Shown: positions 8,103 through 16,607 of the stretch, in pieces
Layout: every line of letters starts with the position of its first letter
Numbering within the stretch: position 1 is the stretch's first letter
From: Azospirillum sp. TSA2s
GTDB taxonomy: Bacteria > Pseudomonadota > Alphaproteobacteria > Azospirillales > Azospirillaceae
Length of the DNA stretch: 64,000 nucleotides
Assembly (NCBI RefSeq): GCF_004923315.1
Contig: NZ_CP039649.1
Span: forward strand, 399,501 to 463,500
Direction: 5' to 3'
Notes under the pieces: generated by a model
What the model was told of the DNA's origin: nothing
Database searches by the model: none
What the model saw: the letters and a program-made list of their open reading frames with translations, nothing else
Made by a program: the position numbers and the translations under genes

Positions 8103-9508
8103 CGGACCACCGCCTCCAGCGCATCGAACATTGCATTGGCCACTTGCATGACCCGTGCCGAAGCCTGGTAGGAGGTCTGGAGCTGCTGCAGCTGGGCGAT
8201 TTCCTCGTCGATGTTCACGCCCGTCTGCGACTGGTAGCGCTCGCTGAGGAGCTGCATGGAGGCCTTGTTGGACTCGGCGGAGGTGTTGGCCGTCTTGGCC
8301 GCGGCCATCCAGGTTCCGGTGATGGCGCTGCCGATGGCGCTGTAGGTGGTGTCCTTCATCTGCAGCCCGTCGGCGTTGAAGCTGCGGCCGGCGGCATTGA
8401 CCGCCTGGACCATGCCGTCGATGGCGGACTGCTTGATTTTGCTGGTGTTGTCCAGGAGCTTGGGGTTGATCGCGATGGTGAAGCGGTCGGTGCCGGTGAA
8501 GAACTGGTTGGCCTGTTCGCCGTCGGCGGCCGGGCTGGCATCGTTGTAGGCGTCGGCGAAGCTGGTGGGCTCGCCCGCCTTGGTCGGGCCGGTGAAGGCC
8601 TTGGCGAACTCGTCCAGCTGCGAGCGCAGCTTGCGGATGACCTCGGTCGCCGGGTCGCCGCTGGCCGGCGTCGGCGGCTCGGTGGTCGAGCCGTCCTTGC
8701 GCATCTGGATCAGCGAACCCAACTTGCCGGTGGTCAGGTGATTGTTGATCGAGGTGATCTGATTGCCGACCTGTAGGTTGATGTTGCCGCCGTCATAGGA
8801 AAGATTTGCCGGCTGGGCATCCACCAGCGCCAGCCCCGACGGGGTGAACAGCGCCAGCCGGCCGTCCGGCCGCTCCACGGTGCGGATGCCCATGTAGGTG
8901 CTCAGTTCGCGCACCAGCCCGTCGCGCTTGTCGGCGACGGCGTTGGCGGCGGACCCCTGGCCCTGCAGCGACACCATGTCGTTGTTGATCGAGTTGATCT
9001 GCTTCAGCAGGTCGTTGACTGTGTCGACCGACTTGGTGATGTCGGTCGACATGTCGCGGTCGAGCTGCTCCACGCCTTCCGACACGCGGCGGATCTCGCG
9101 CGAGAAGCTTTCGGCCGCCTGGACCAGCTGGTACTGCGCCGTCTCGTCTTCCGGCGAGGTCGACAGCGTCTTGATCGCGGCCTGGAACTTGTCCGAATAC
9201 TCGTTCAGCAGCGGCGTCCCGTTGGTGGTCCGCATCAGGTCGCCCAGCTGCTGCATGTAGGTCGAGGTCACCTGCGATCCGCCGTCGCGCGAGGTCAGAT
9301 CCATCACCTGCGCCATCAGCGCCTTGTCGACTTCCCGGCGATAGGTCGTGCTGATGACCTGACCGCTGGCGTCCACCGACTGCTGGGCGGTGTGGCGGGT
9401 GCGGGTCGGGTCGTTGGCCTGCGCGATGTTGTCCGAAACCAGCTTGACGTTGGTCTGGACCGTGCGCAGCCCGGCCGTGGCACTGTTCAAGGCTGCGAAG
9501 AGGGACAT
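8099..9508 (-). CDS. flgK: Flagellar hook-associated protein 1
   Basis: 469 residues from the ATG at 9508 (MSLFAALNSATAG), chosen because the rod/hook N-terminal motif begins there and a purine-rich GAAAGG lies upstream; the frame stays open to 9571. The N-terminal block AALNSATAGLRTVQTNVKLVSDNIAQAN and the C-terminal SYQASARVMQVANAMFDAL are the conserved flagellar axial-protein ends. FlgK forms the first hook-filament junction layer. It sits between flgE and flgL in the usual order and is read from the flgE side. Confidence 0.9.
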   Translation of the reverse strand: MSLFAALNSATAGLRTVQTNVKLVSDNIAQANDPTRTRHTAQQSVDASGQVISTTYRREVDKALMAQVMDLTSRDGGSQVTSTYMQQLGDLMRTTNGTPLLNEYSDKFQAAIKTLSTSPEDETAQYQLVQAAESFSREIRRVSEGVEQLDRDMSTDITKSVDTVNDLLKQINSINNDMVSLQGQGSAANAVADKRDGLVRELSTYMGIRTVERPDGRLALFTPSGLALVDAQPANLSYDGGNINLQVGNQITSINNHLTTGKLGSLIQMRKDGSTTEPPTPASGDPATEVIRKLRSQLDEFAKAFTGPTKAGEPTSFADAYNDASPAADGEQANQFFTGTDRFTIAINPKLLDNTSKIKQSAIDGMVQAVNAAGRSFNADGLQMKDTTYSAIGSAITGTWMAAAKTANTSAESNKASMQLLSERYQSQTGVNIDEEIAQLQQLQTSYQASARVMQVANAMFDALEAVVR

Positions 9509-9622
9509 GGCAGGAGACCTTTCACGGATCGGGATGGTCGGGGCGGTGCCGGGATGGCCGCCGCCCCCCATTCAGACGATCAGGGAACTGGCGATCAGGT
9601 AATCAGAAGGTCAGGGCCGCGC

Positions 9623-12253
9623 TTAGCGCTTCAGCCCCAGCACTTCCTGAAGCATTTCGTCGGAGGTGGTGACGATCTTCGCGTTGGCGGAATAGCTCCG
9701 CTGGGTGACGATCATCTTGGTGAACTCGTCGGCGATATCGACGTTGGAGCTTTCAACGCTGTTCGCCACCACCGCACCGGCGCCGTTCGTCTCCGGATCG
9801 TTGAAGTTCGGCTTGCCGGCTTCTTCGCTCTCGACGAACACGCCGCCGGATTCGCGCTGCAGGGCGTTCGGGTTGTTGAAGGTGATGATCGGAACCTTGG
9901 CGATCATCTTCGACCGTCCGTTGTCGTAATTGACCATGACGGTGCCGTTGTCGCCGAACACCACGTCCTTGAACTGCCCGCGCGGCGCGCCGTTCTGGAC
10001 CAGCTGGGTGACGTTGATCTCCTCGCCGGCATACTGGGTCAGCCCGCCCGGCTTCTGGTACTTGCCGAGGTTCAGCGAGATCTGCTGCGGGCCGAAGCCG
10101 TAATCGACCGTGAAGGTGACGTTGGCGTCGGATCCGGCCGATTGGTTGGCGGCGCTGACCGCCGTGCCGGTGCCGACCAGGGCGGTGGAGATGTTGGTCA
10201 GCGTGCCGACCGTCTCCGGCGTCTTGCCGAAGGTCAGGCCGATATGGGCCGGCGTCTGACCAGCGACGGCACTCTGGTCCAGGGTGAACTGATAAGCGGT
10301 GGCGTCGTTCACGAGACCGCTGGCCGTCGCATCGCTGGTCACGGCCAGCACGTTGCCGGTCACGGTCGCGGTGCCGCCCGCGCCGTTGATCTGCGTGGCG
10401 AAATAGTTCAGCACCGCGTTCGGCGTGCTGTACGTGCTGATGTTGGCGTTGTCCAGGGTCAGCGAATAGGTCACGCCGCCGGCCGTCACCTTGTAGGTAT
10501 CGCCGACGTCCACCGTCGATCCACCCAGCGTGATCGAGCCGGTGCCCGTCATCGAGTTGGCGGTGGCCGGCGTGGCCGCGGTCTTGGCGGTGACGGTGAT
10601 GACGCCGCCCTGCGCGGTGGCGGTCACCGGCAGCGATGTGTTGGAGTTGATCTTGTTCGCCAGCGCCGCGGTGATGTCCTCCATCGTCATCTCTTCGCCG
10701 GTGGTGCTGTAGGTCACCGCCGTACCGTTGATGCTGAGGGTGTATTGCGTGCCGATGTCGCCCGGCGTGCCGGTCAGCGTCACCGTGCGGCTCTGGCGCA
10801 CGCCGGCCACGCTGGAGACCGACGGCAGCGAGCTCATCGTGTTCACGGACGCGCTGGAGTTGGTCACCGTCGCGCTGGAGGTGACGTTGGTGTTCACCGC
10901 ATTGGCCTGGATCGACAGGATGTTGCCGGCCGACGACGCGGTGACGCTGGAGCCCAGCGCCTGGTTGATCTTGCCGGCCAGCTGGGACACGACGTCGCTC
11001 ACCGTCGAATAGCTCTGATAGGTGGCGGCGGTCACCGTGTAGCTGATCGGCGTGCCGTTCACGTTGATGGTGAAGGAGTCGCCGACCTCGACCTGCGTCT
11101 GCGGGAACTGGAACTTGTCGATTTCACCGGCGCTCGCCGTCGCCGCCGTCGAGGTCTGGGAGACGATGGTGTTGGTGGTGTTGGTGCCGGACACCACATC
11201 GGTGTTCAGCTTGAACGGCGTGCCGGGCTCGCGGGCGGTGACGCGGATCGTCTGGCCCGACGAGGTGGCGAGCACCGACGCCGCCGGCGAGGCGGAGTTG
11301 ATCTGGTTGGCCAGCGCGCCGGCCAGACCCGAATAGGTCCGGATCGACCCGATATTGTCCGCCGTGATCTTCAGGCTGTAGTTGGTGCCGTTGACCTTGA
11401 CCGAATAGGTGTCGCCGATGCGCAGGTTGTCCTGGCCGTTGGTGTTGTTGCCGGCAAGGGTGATGACGTTGACCTGCGCGACCGCGGTCTGGCCGGCGAT
11501 GTTCTGGCCGAAGGTCACGGTGGCCGGATTGCCGGTGAAGGTGCCGTCGACCGGCTTGGTGTTGGAACCCGGCGCGTCCAGGACCATCCGCCAGCTGCTG
11601 TCCGCTTGCTGCCGCCATTTGAAATTGACGGTGCGCGGGTTGCCCTGGCTGTCGAAGATCTGGATGCTGCTGTCGGGAATCTTCTCGCCCGGCTTCGGCG
11701 TCGCCGGCAGGTTGGCGGCCAGGTCGATGGTGTTGGTCGCCACCGGCTTGTCGATCAGCGAGTTGACCTGGATCGGCGCCACCTGGTCCTTGTGCAGGAC
11801 GCCCGTCACCGGATCGACCAGCCAGCCGTTCAGGGCATAGCCGGAGCTGTTGACCAGATAGCGGCTCTTGTCCAGTTCGAAGTCGCCGGCGCGGGTGTAG
11901 AAGGCGGCCGAGGAGTTGACCGTGCCCGTCTGCGTCTGCACCAGCGTGCTGGAGCCCTGGGTCGCCACCTTGGTGACGCTGAAGAAGCCCTGGCCCTGGA
12001 TGGCGATGTTGGTCGGGCTCTGCACCTGGGTCAGGCTGCCCTGGATGTTGTTCATGAAGACCGGTTGCGCCGTGACCCCGCCCGGCTCGTGCAGGCGCTG
12101 GCTGGACTGCAGGACCATCGTCTCGAAGGCCGAATCGACGCGCTTGTAGCCGATGGTCGAGCTGTTGGCGATGTTGTCCGAGATATGTCCGAGCGCCTTC
12201 GACTGGGCATTCAGGCCGAGAACGGCGGTTGTCATCGAACCGAAGATGCTCAT
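9623..12253 (-). CDS. flgE: Flagellar hook protein with expanded repeat region
   Basis: 876 residues from the ATG at 12253 (MSIFGSMTTAVLGLNAQSKA), with GGAGA nine bases upstream. The N-terminal SDNIANSSTIGYKR and GFF motifs and the C-terminal VESSNVDIADEFTKMIVTQR are diagnostic of hook proteins. It is about twice the length of enteric FlgE (402 residues). The excess includes four related modules near 279-350, 389-460, 499-560 and 582-645, each with a beta-hairpin like NGTxxSY, a helix like AGALANQIN and a strand like GQTIRVTA. A sigma-54 promoter lies 48 bases upstream of the ATG. It is followed by flgK and flgL. Confidence 0.92.
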   Translation of the reverse strand: MSIFGSMTTAVLGLNAQSKALGHISDNIANSSTIGYKRVDSAFETMVLQSSQRLHEPGGVTAQPVFMNNIQGSLTQVQSPTNIAIQGQGFFSVTKVATQGSSTLVQTQTGTVNSSAAFYTRAGDFELDKSRYLVNSSGYALNGWLVDPVTGVLHKDQVAPIQVNSLIDKPVATNTIDLAANLPATPKPGEKIPDSSIQIFDSQGNPRTVNFKWRQQADSSWRMVLDAPGSNTKPVDGTFTGNPATVTFGQNIAGQTAVAQVNVITLAGNNTNGQDNLRIGDTYSVKVNGTNYSLKITADNIGSIRTYSGLAGALANQINSASPAASVLATSSGQTIRVTAREPGTPFKLNTDVVSGTNTTNTIVSQTSTAATASAGEIDKFQFPQTQVEVGDSFTINVNGTPISYTVTAATYQSYSTVSDVVSQLAGKINQALGSSVTASSAGNILSIQANAVNTNVTSSATVTNSSASVNTMSSLPSVSSVAGVRQSRTVTLTGTPGDIGTQYTLSINGTAVTYSTTGEEMTMEDITAALANKINSNTSLPVTATAQGGVITVTAKTAATPATANSMTGTGSITLGGSTVDVGDTYKVTAGGVTYSLTLDNANISTYSTPNAVLNYFATQINGAGGTATVTGNVLAVTSDATASGLVNDATAYQFTLDQSAVAGQTPAHIGLTFGKTPETVGTLTNISTALVGTGTAVSAANQSAGSDANVTFTVDYGFGPQQISLNLGKYQKPGGLTQYAGEEINVTQLVQNGAPRGQFKDVVFGDNGTVMVNYDNGRSKMIAKVPIITFNNPNALQRESGGVFVESEEAGKPNFNDPETNGAGAVVANSVESSNVDIADEFTKMIVTQRSYSANAKIVTTSDEMLQEVLGLKR

Positions 12254-12300
12254 GGCCGGGGTCTCCGAAAGAAAGGGCAAAGGTCTTCTGCGCCCTATCT

Positions 12301-12317
12301 AGCAAGCGGAGTGCCAA
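12301..12317 (-). promoter_or_regulatory. Sigma-54 promoter of flgE-flgK-flgL
   Basis: The minus strand reads TTGGCACTCCGCTTGCT, an essentially perfect -24/-12 element (TGGCAC-N5-TTGCW; GG-N10-GC). It points at flgE with a predicted start near 12290. Sigma-54 control of hook genes is the known class II/III flagellar pattern in many proteobacteria. An inverted repeat, TGCCAAC...GTTGGCA, overlaps the -24 side. Confidence 0.85.
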
Positions 12318-12462
12318 CTGCCATGCGGTTGGCAACCCATTGTAATCGGCCGATTTTTTACGAGAGCGTCACGGCGGGGCCGGAATTTCCCGGCAGGTAG
12401 GAAAGTTTCGCCTAGTGCCGGCAGGCCGGGCGGGCAGAAAGCTCCCGCCGAAGTTGCCGGCC

Positions 12463-13935
12463 TTAACCCAAGCGCCGGGCGGCGCGGGCGGCTTGCGCCT
12501 TCAGCACGGCGGCGGCGGTGCCGAGCGTGGTGGTCCAGTCACCGGGGCGCGGCTGGCGGAACAGCCGAAGCAACGGGTACCAGGGGCTGTCGGCGCGGTC
12601 GAGCATCCACCGCCAGTCCGGCACATGGGGAAGCATCAGCCAGCACGGCACGCCCATCGCCCCGGCCAGATGGGCGATGGCGGTGTCGACCGTCACCAGC
12701 AGGTCGAGGTTGGCGAGGATCGCGGCGGTATCGGCGAAATCGCGCACCCGCTCCATCGCGTTCGGGATCGCCACGCCGGGCAGGCGGTTCAGGTCGGCCG
12801 CTGCGTCGCCGGTCTGCAGGCTGACGAACCGTACTCCCGGCACCGACAGCAGCGGCGCCAATGCTGTCACCGGGATCGAGCGGTTGCGGTCGTTGCGGTG
12901 CTGGGGGTTGCCGGCCCAGACCAGCCCGACCCGCAGGCCGGCCCCATCCCCGTCCCCCCCGGCCAGCCGGCCGCGCCAGCGGTCGACATCGCCGGGATCG
13001 GGGGCGAGATAGGGCACGCCGGCGGGGATGGTCTCCAGTTCGGTGCCGAAGGCCCGCGGCAGGCTCATCAGCGGACAATGGAGGTCGTGCGGCGGCGGGT
13101 CCTCCCCACGCACCAGAACCTGGATCGACGATCCCAGGCAGCGGTTGAACAGGCGGTAGAGCAGCAGATGCGTTTCCAGGACCACCCGGCCGCCGCCCTG
13201 CGCCGCGATCCGCGCCACCAGCGGGGCATAGCGCACGAACTGGATGGCGTCGCCGTATCCCTGGTCCATGTGCAGCAGGATGGTGGCGCCGCCCGGCGGC
13301 TGGCCGGCCCAGGGCGGGCTGGCGAAGCGGTGCCAGCGATGCTCGAACCCCTCCCAACCCGCGCGCAGGTCGCCGCGGACCAGCCGCCCCACCGCGCGCG
13401 CCAGATGGGCGTCGCCATTGGAGGGGTTTCGCGCCAGCACGGCGTCGAAGCAGGCCTCCGCCTCGTCGAAGCGGCGCTGGTCACGCAGGACGGTTCCGAG
13501 ATTCAGCAGGGTCGCCGCATGACCGGGCCGCAGCCGGGCCGCGCGGTCCAGCCAGCGCCGCGCCTCGGGGTAGCGCGCCAGCGCGTGCAGCGAGGCGCCC
13601 AACGCCTCCAGCGCGTCGCCATCGCCCGGGTCGAGCGCCAGGGCGCGCCGCAGCACCGGTTCCGCCCGCTCCGGCATCTCCGCCGCCCGCAGCGCCGCGC
13701 CCAGATGGCCCCAGGGGGCTGCTGCCGTTGGGCGGAGCCGAACGGCACGGCCGATCCACCGCACCGCCTCCGCCGCGTCGCCCGTCTGCGCCCGCAGCAC
13801 GCCCGACAGGTGCAGCGCGTCCGGCTGCGCCGGTTCCGCCGTCAGGATGTGGCGATAGGCGTCGGCCGCCGCTTGGGCATGGCCGGCCATGTGGTGGTTG
13901 ACGGCGGCGTTCAGAGCGTCCAGGAGTGTTGCCAT
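12463..13935 (-). CDS. TPR-glycosyltransferase (FlmG-like bipartite protein)
   Basis: 490 residues. About 1-185 are tetratricopeptide repeats (for example DALHLSGVLRAQTGDAAEAV, ALEALGASLHALARYPEA, TLLNLGTVLRDQRRFDEAEA). About 200-480 form a GT-B-type domain with ILLHMDQGYGDAIQFVRY, VGLVWAGNPQHRNDRNRSI and LVTVDTAIAHLAGAMGVPCW. The architecture matches FlmG of Caulobacter, a soluble TPR-glycosyltransferase that attaches pseudaminic acid to flagellin. It is encoded immediately upstream of flgEKL on the same strand. Acceptor and donor are inferred. This copy keeps the canonical DTAxAHLAGA motif that the copies at 54-60 kb have lost. Confidence 0.75.
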   Translation of the reverse strand: MATLLDALNAAVNHHMAGHAQAAADAYRHILTAEPAQPDALHLSGVLRAQTGDAAEAVRWIGRAVRLRPTAAAPWGHLGAALRAAEMPERAEPVLRRALALDPGDGDALEALGASLHALARYPEARRWLDRAARLRPGHAATLLNLGTVLRDQRRFDEAEACFDAVLARNPSNGDAHLARAVGRLVRGDLRAGWEGFEHRWHRFASPPWAGQPPGGATILLHMDQGYGDAIQFVRYAPLVARIAAQGGGRVVLETHLLLYRLFNRCLGSSIQVLVRGEDPPPHDLHCPLMSLPRAFGTELETIPAGVPYLAPDPGDVDRWRGRLAGGDGDGAGLRVGLVWAGNPQHRNDRNRSIPVTALAPLLSVPGVRFVSLQTGDAAADLNRLPGVAIPNAMERVRDFADTAAILANLDLLVTVDTAIAHLAGAMGVPCWLMLPHVPDWRWMLDRADSPWYPLLRLFRQPRPGDWTTTLGTAAAVLKAQAARAARRLG

Positions 13936-14017
13936 ACCTTCTTCTCTACACCGGCCGGCCGGGCAGGGCGAGAATCGAAAATCACCAAGAGCCCACGATC
14001 AGGAGCCTGTCACGGCA

Positions 14018-14356
14018 ATGGACGACCGTCTTCCGACGCATCTCTGGGTTTCGGCCCATATCCGCGCAGCCGACGCCCAGGGCGTGGCGATGACTGTGGT
14101 CCGCAAGGGCGATCCCAGCCGCGGCACGGTGATCCTGAAGATCAACCGGCTCGACCGCACCTTCTCCGTACTGGTCCAGACCCGCGAGGCGGATGGCGAG
14201 CGGCTGTTCTGGGCGCGCGGCACCGGCACCGATCCGGTGTCGGAGGCCGATGCCGACGCCTACATCGCCCGCCAGCTCCGCTACGACCCCGACGTCTGGG
14301 TGGTGGAGGTGGAGGACCGCCAAGGCCGCCACTGGTTCGACGGGCCGGTGCGCTGA
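14018..14356 (+). CDS. DUF1491 family protein
   Basis: 112 residues from the ATG at 14018, with AGGAG upstream; the longer frame from 13889 has no family match in its first part. The block LPTHLWVSAHIRAADAQG, a VVRKGD strand and the C-terminal YDPDVWVVEVEDRQGRHW match the small alphaproteobacterial DUF1491 family, whose function is unknown. Soluble, no signal peptide. Divergent from the TPR-glycosyltransferase gene. Confidence 0.75.
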   Translation: MDDRLPTHLWVSAHIRAADAQGVAMTVVRKGDPSRGTVILKINRLDRTFSVLVQTREADGERLFWARGTGTDPVSEADADAYIARQLRYDPDVWVVEVEDRQGRHWFDGPVR

Positions 14357-14364
14357 CAGCGCCG

Positions 14365-14874
14365 TTACGGCTGTGATTGCGGCGGTGGGCCGATGATGGA
14401 CAGCCGAATCTCCTTGACCTCATCCGCCGTCGGCGGACGGGACCGGCCGTCATGGGTGGTGATGCGCAGGCGGAGCGCGAGGCGTCCGTCCCGCCAAACC
14501 CCGGCCGGCACCGGAATGGTCACGGTCCCGGCGCCCTGACCACGCTGGGGACCGAAGGGAGCGGCGGCGCCGATGGGCACGCCGTCCGACGTGGCGACCT
14601 CCACCGTCTGCCCGCGGGTGAGCGGGCCGAGGGTGACCGCAAGGATGGCGGCCTCGCCCTGCCCCGGCGGATGCGGCAGGGCGAGGACCATCTCCCCATT
14701 GACGTCCGGCGTCCCGGACGGGGTCGCCGGCTCCGCGCCCGCGGGCTGGCCCGTCAGGACCAGCAGCGCGAGCAGGGCGGCAGCCGGCAAGCCGCCTCGC
14801 CAGCCCTTAAAGGGCTTGAAGCGAGACCGCCTTGACGGCGGCGGTGGTGGTGGGGGAGCCATTGGTCGGGACAA
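14365..14874 (-). CDS. Small exported protein overlapping the tyrosinase gene
   Basis: Up to 169 residues. A proline-rich, basic N-terminus (MSRPMAPPPPPPPSRRSRFK) leads into a hydrophobic signal core (LPAAALLALLVLTGQPAGA) with cleavage probably before EPATP. The remaining ~120 residues look beta-rich and match no family I recognise. The first 68 bases overlap the 3' end of the tyrosinase gene, so expression is probably coupled; a TTG at 14790 would avoid the overlap but remove the basic n-region. Only two histidines are visible, so a MelC1-like copper chaperone role has no direct support. Confidence 0.6.
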   Translation of the reverse strand: MSRPMAPPPPPPPSRRSRFKPFKGWRGGLPAAALLALLVLTGQPAGAEPATPSGTPDVNGEMVLALPHPPGQGEAAILAVTLGPLTRGQTVEVATSDGVPIGAAAPFGPQRGQGAGTVTIPVPAGVWRDGRLALRLRITTHDGRSRPPTADEVKEIRLSIIGPPPQSQP

Positions 14875-16426
14875 GGCGAACCTCCAGCGTTGCGGATGCC
14901 GCCGGCGCCGCCGCGTTGGCTGTCGGGCTCTGCGCCAGCGCGGCGGTGTGGGCGGCCTGGGGCAGCGGCAGCGTGAAGGTGGCGTCGTCCGCCATGCCGT
15001 GCATGGCCGGACCGAAGAAACCGATGGTGCCGCCGTAATAGGGGCTGTCCGCCGCGACCTTCGTCACGCCGGCCGGGGCGTTGATCAGCAGGTCGAAATT
15101 CCGCGAGGCGCCGGTGCCGGCGGGGCGGCTCACCTTGACCGCCATCACCACCGGGCTGGACGGCGCCGCCGACAGCTGGACCGATCCCACGCCCTTCGCC
15201 ACCGTGCCCTTGACCGGAGCCTTCACCTGAGCCGACGGATTGGCCGCCGCCACCTGCGCCGATTCCGTGTCGCCGAAGCCGTGCCGGTACTCGTACTGGA
15301 ACCGTTCGGTGCTGAGATAGTCACCGGCGCGGCCGTCGAGGACATAGCTGCCGTCGGCGCGGACGAAGAACAGGAAGGGTTCGCGGGACAACTGCGACAG
15401 CTCCTCCTTGTCGGTCGGCAGGATCGGCAGGCTCAGGCGCTGCTGCTTGCGCGTCCAGACGTCCCACAGCCGGTTCATGTTTGCATGGTGCAGGAAGAAG
15501 ACGGGGTCGACCGGCGACAGGAAGTTGGTCATGTTGCCGTAGGGACCCGGATCCCACGGGCCGACGCCGCCGATGCAGTTGTGGACGAGGTTGTGCGGCT
15601 GGCCTTCCAGAACGGAGAACTGGGTGTTCCCGCCCGGCATGACGTTGTGCGACGCCGTCTTGGAACTGGTGAAGCTGCGCGTCACGTCGGCGTTGTAGTA
15701 ATCCACCGGCAGCAGGCCGGTCAGCACCGTTTGGGGCGAGCAGGCCTTGGCCGTCTTGTCGTCCAGCTTCGGGTTCTCACGGCTCAGGTAGCGCGCACGG
15801 TCGGTCGCGGCGAAAGCCTCGTTACCCCGATCGCACTTGCCGTGGCTGCAGCCGGTGACGTCGTCCCACAGCTTGTCGAAGCTGCTGTAGCCGCGGATGT
15901 CCAGCTGCTTGCGCTGGGCCGCATTCAGCGTGTCCCAATACTTCTTCATCGCCGGCTTGATATAGGCGGTGAAGGTCTTCAGGTCCTTGGTATAGGGCTG
16001 GAAGGCCTCGCCGACCGGGGTCAGGGCGCCGTCGAACATCTCGTTCGGGATCTGCGGCAGAACCGTCCAGTCCCAATAGGGGAAGGCGAAATTGGGATTG
16101 TCGCTGTATTTGCGCACCGTCTCCTCGAAATAGCCGAGATAGCCGCGGTGCCAGACATAGAACCACCAATTGCCGTGCGGGCAGTCCATGAAATGGACGA
16201 AGGCGTTGCGGAACCAGTTGTGCGGATGGTCGGGCGGCAGGTTCACCATACGCTGGACGGCCGTGGCGTAGCTGCGCAGCATCGCCTTGCCTTCGTCGCT
16301 GGTCGCGCTGTAGCGGATATATTTCGCCGTCGCCGCCCGCGCCGGGGCGAAGGGCAGCATCGAGGCACCCGCCACGGCGGCGGTGGATGCCAGAAAATCG
16401 CGTCTGCTGAAATTCATTTCGCTCAA
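14807..16426 (-). CDS. Tat-exported tyrosinase/polyphenol oxidase
   Basis: 539 residues. The twin-arginine leader SRRDFLAS ... ARAATAK sends the folded copper enzyme to the periplasm. The CuA site is visible as VHFMDCPHGNWWFYVWHRGYL (three His), and CuB as GQPHNLVHNC followed by DPVFFLHHANMNRLW. The spacing resembles plant-type polyphenol oxidases, and the last ~140 residues resemble their C-terminal beta domain (FDLLINAPAGV). It would hydroxylate monophenols and oxidise diphenols to quinones, giving melanin-like pigment or phenolic detoxification. The ATG at 16426 (alternative Met4) has GGAG upstream. Followed by an overlapping exported protein. Confidence 0.88.
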   Translation of the reverse strand: MSEMNFSRRDFLASTAAVAGASMLPFAPARAATAKYIRYSATSDEGKAMLRSYATAVQRMVNLPPDHPHNWFRNAFVHFMDCPHGNWWFYVWHRGYLGYFEETVRKYSDNPNFAFPYWDWTVLPQIPNEMFDGALTPVGEAFQPYTKDLKTFTAYIKPAMKKYWDTLNAAQRKQLDIRGYSSFDKLWDDVTGCSHGKCDRGNEAFAATDRARYLSRENPKLDDKTAKACSPQTVLTGLLPVDYYNADVTRSFTSSKTASHNVMPGGNTQFSVLEGQPHNLVHNCIGGVGPWDPGPYGNMTNFLSPVDPVFFLHHANMNRLWDVWTRKQQRLSLPILPTDKEELSQLSREPFLFFVRADGSYVLDGRAGDYLSTERFQYEYRHGFGDTESAQVAAANPSAQVKAPVKGTVAKGVGSVQLSAAPSSPVVMAVKVSRPAGTGASRNFDLLINAPAGVTKVAADSPYYGGTIGFFGPAMHGMADDATFTLPLPQAAHTAALAQSPTANAAAPAASATLEVRLVPTNGSPTTTAAVKAVSLQAL

Positions 16427-16607
16427 ACTCCCTCATAGCGATAAAAACACTGGAAGCCTGTATAGGAAACCGACTGTTTGCACGTGGAATCAACCGCCGC
16501 TGCCACGCCGAAGGGCAACGGACGAACGCCAGCATATCCAGATATGTCCGGTCCATGCACAGGCATGCCGCCGGCCGGGGAAACGGGCGGGCGAACGCGG
16601 CAGCGAT

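Noticed and set aside
6216..8171. Plus-strand frame of 651 residues over flgL
   Set aside because: Antisense shadow of flgL, Arg/Gly/Val-rich, no start context or motif.
9392..12400. Open frame of 1002 residues on the plus strand
   Set aside because: It is the antisense shadow of flgE and part of flgK; the composition is Arg/Gly/Ala/His-rich with no family motif.
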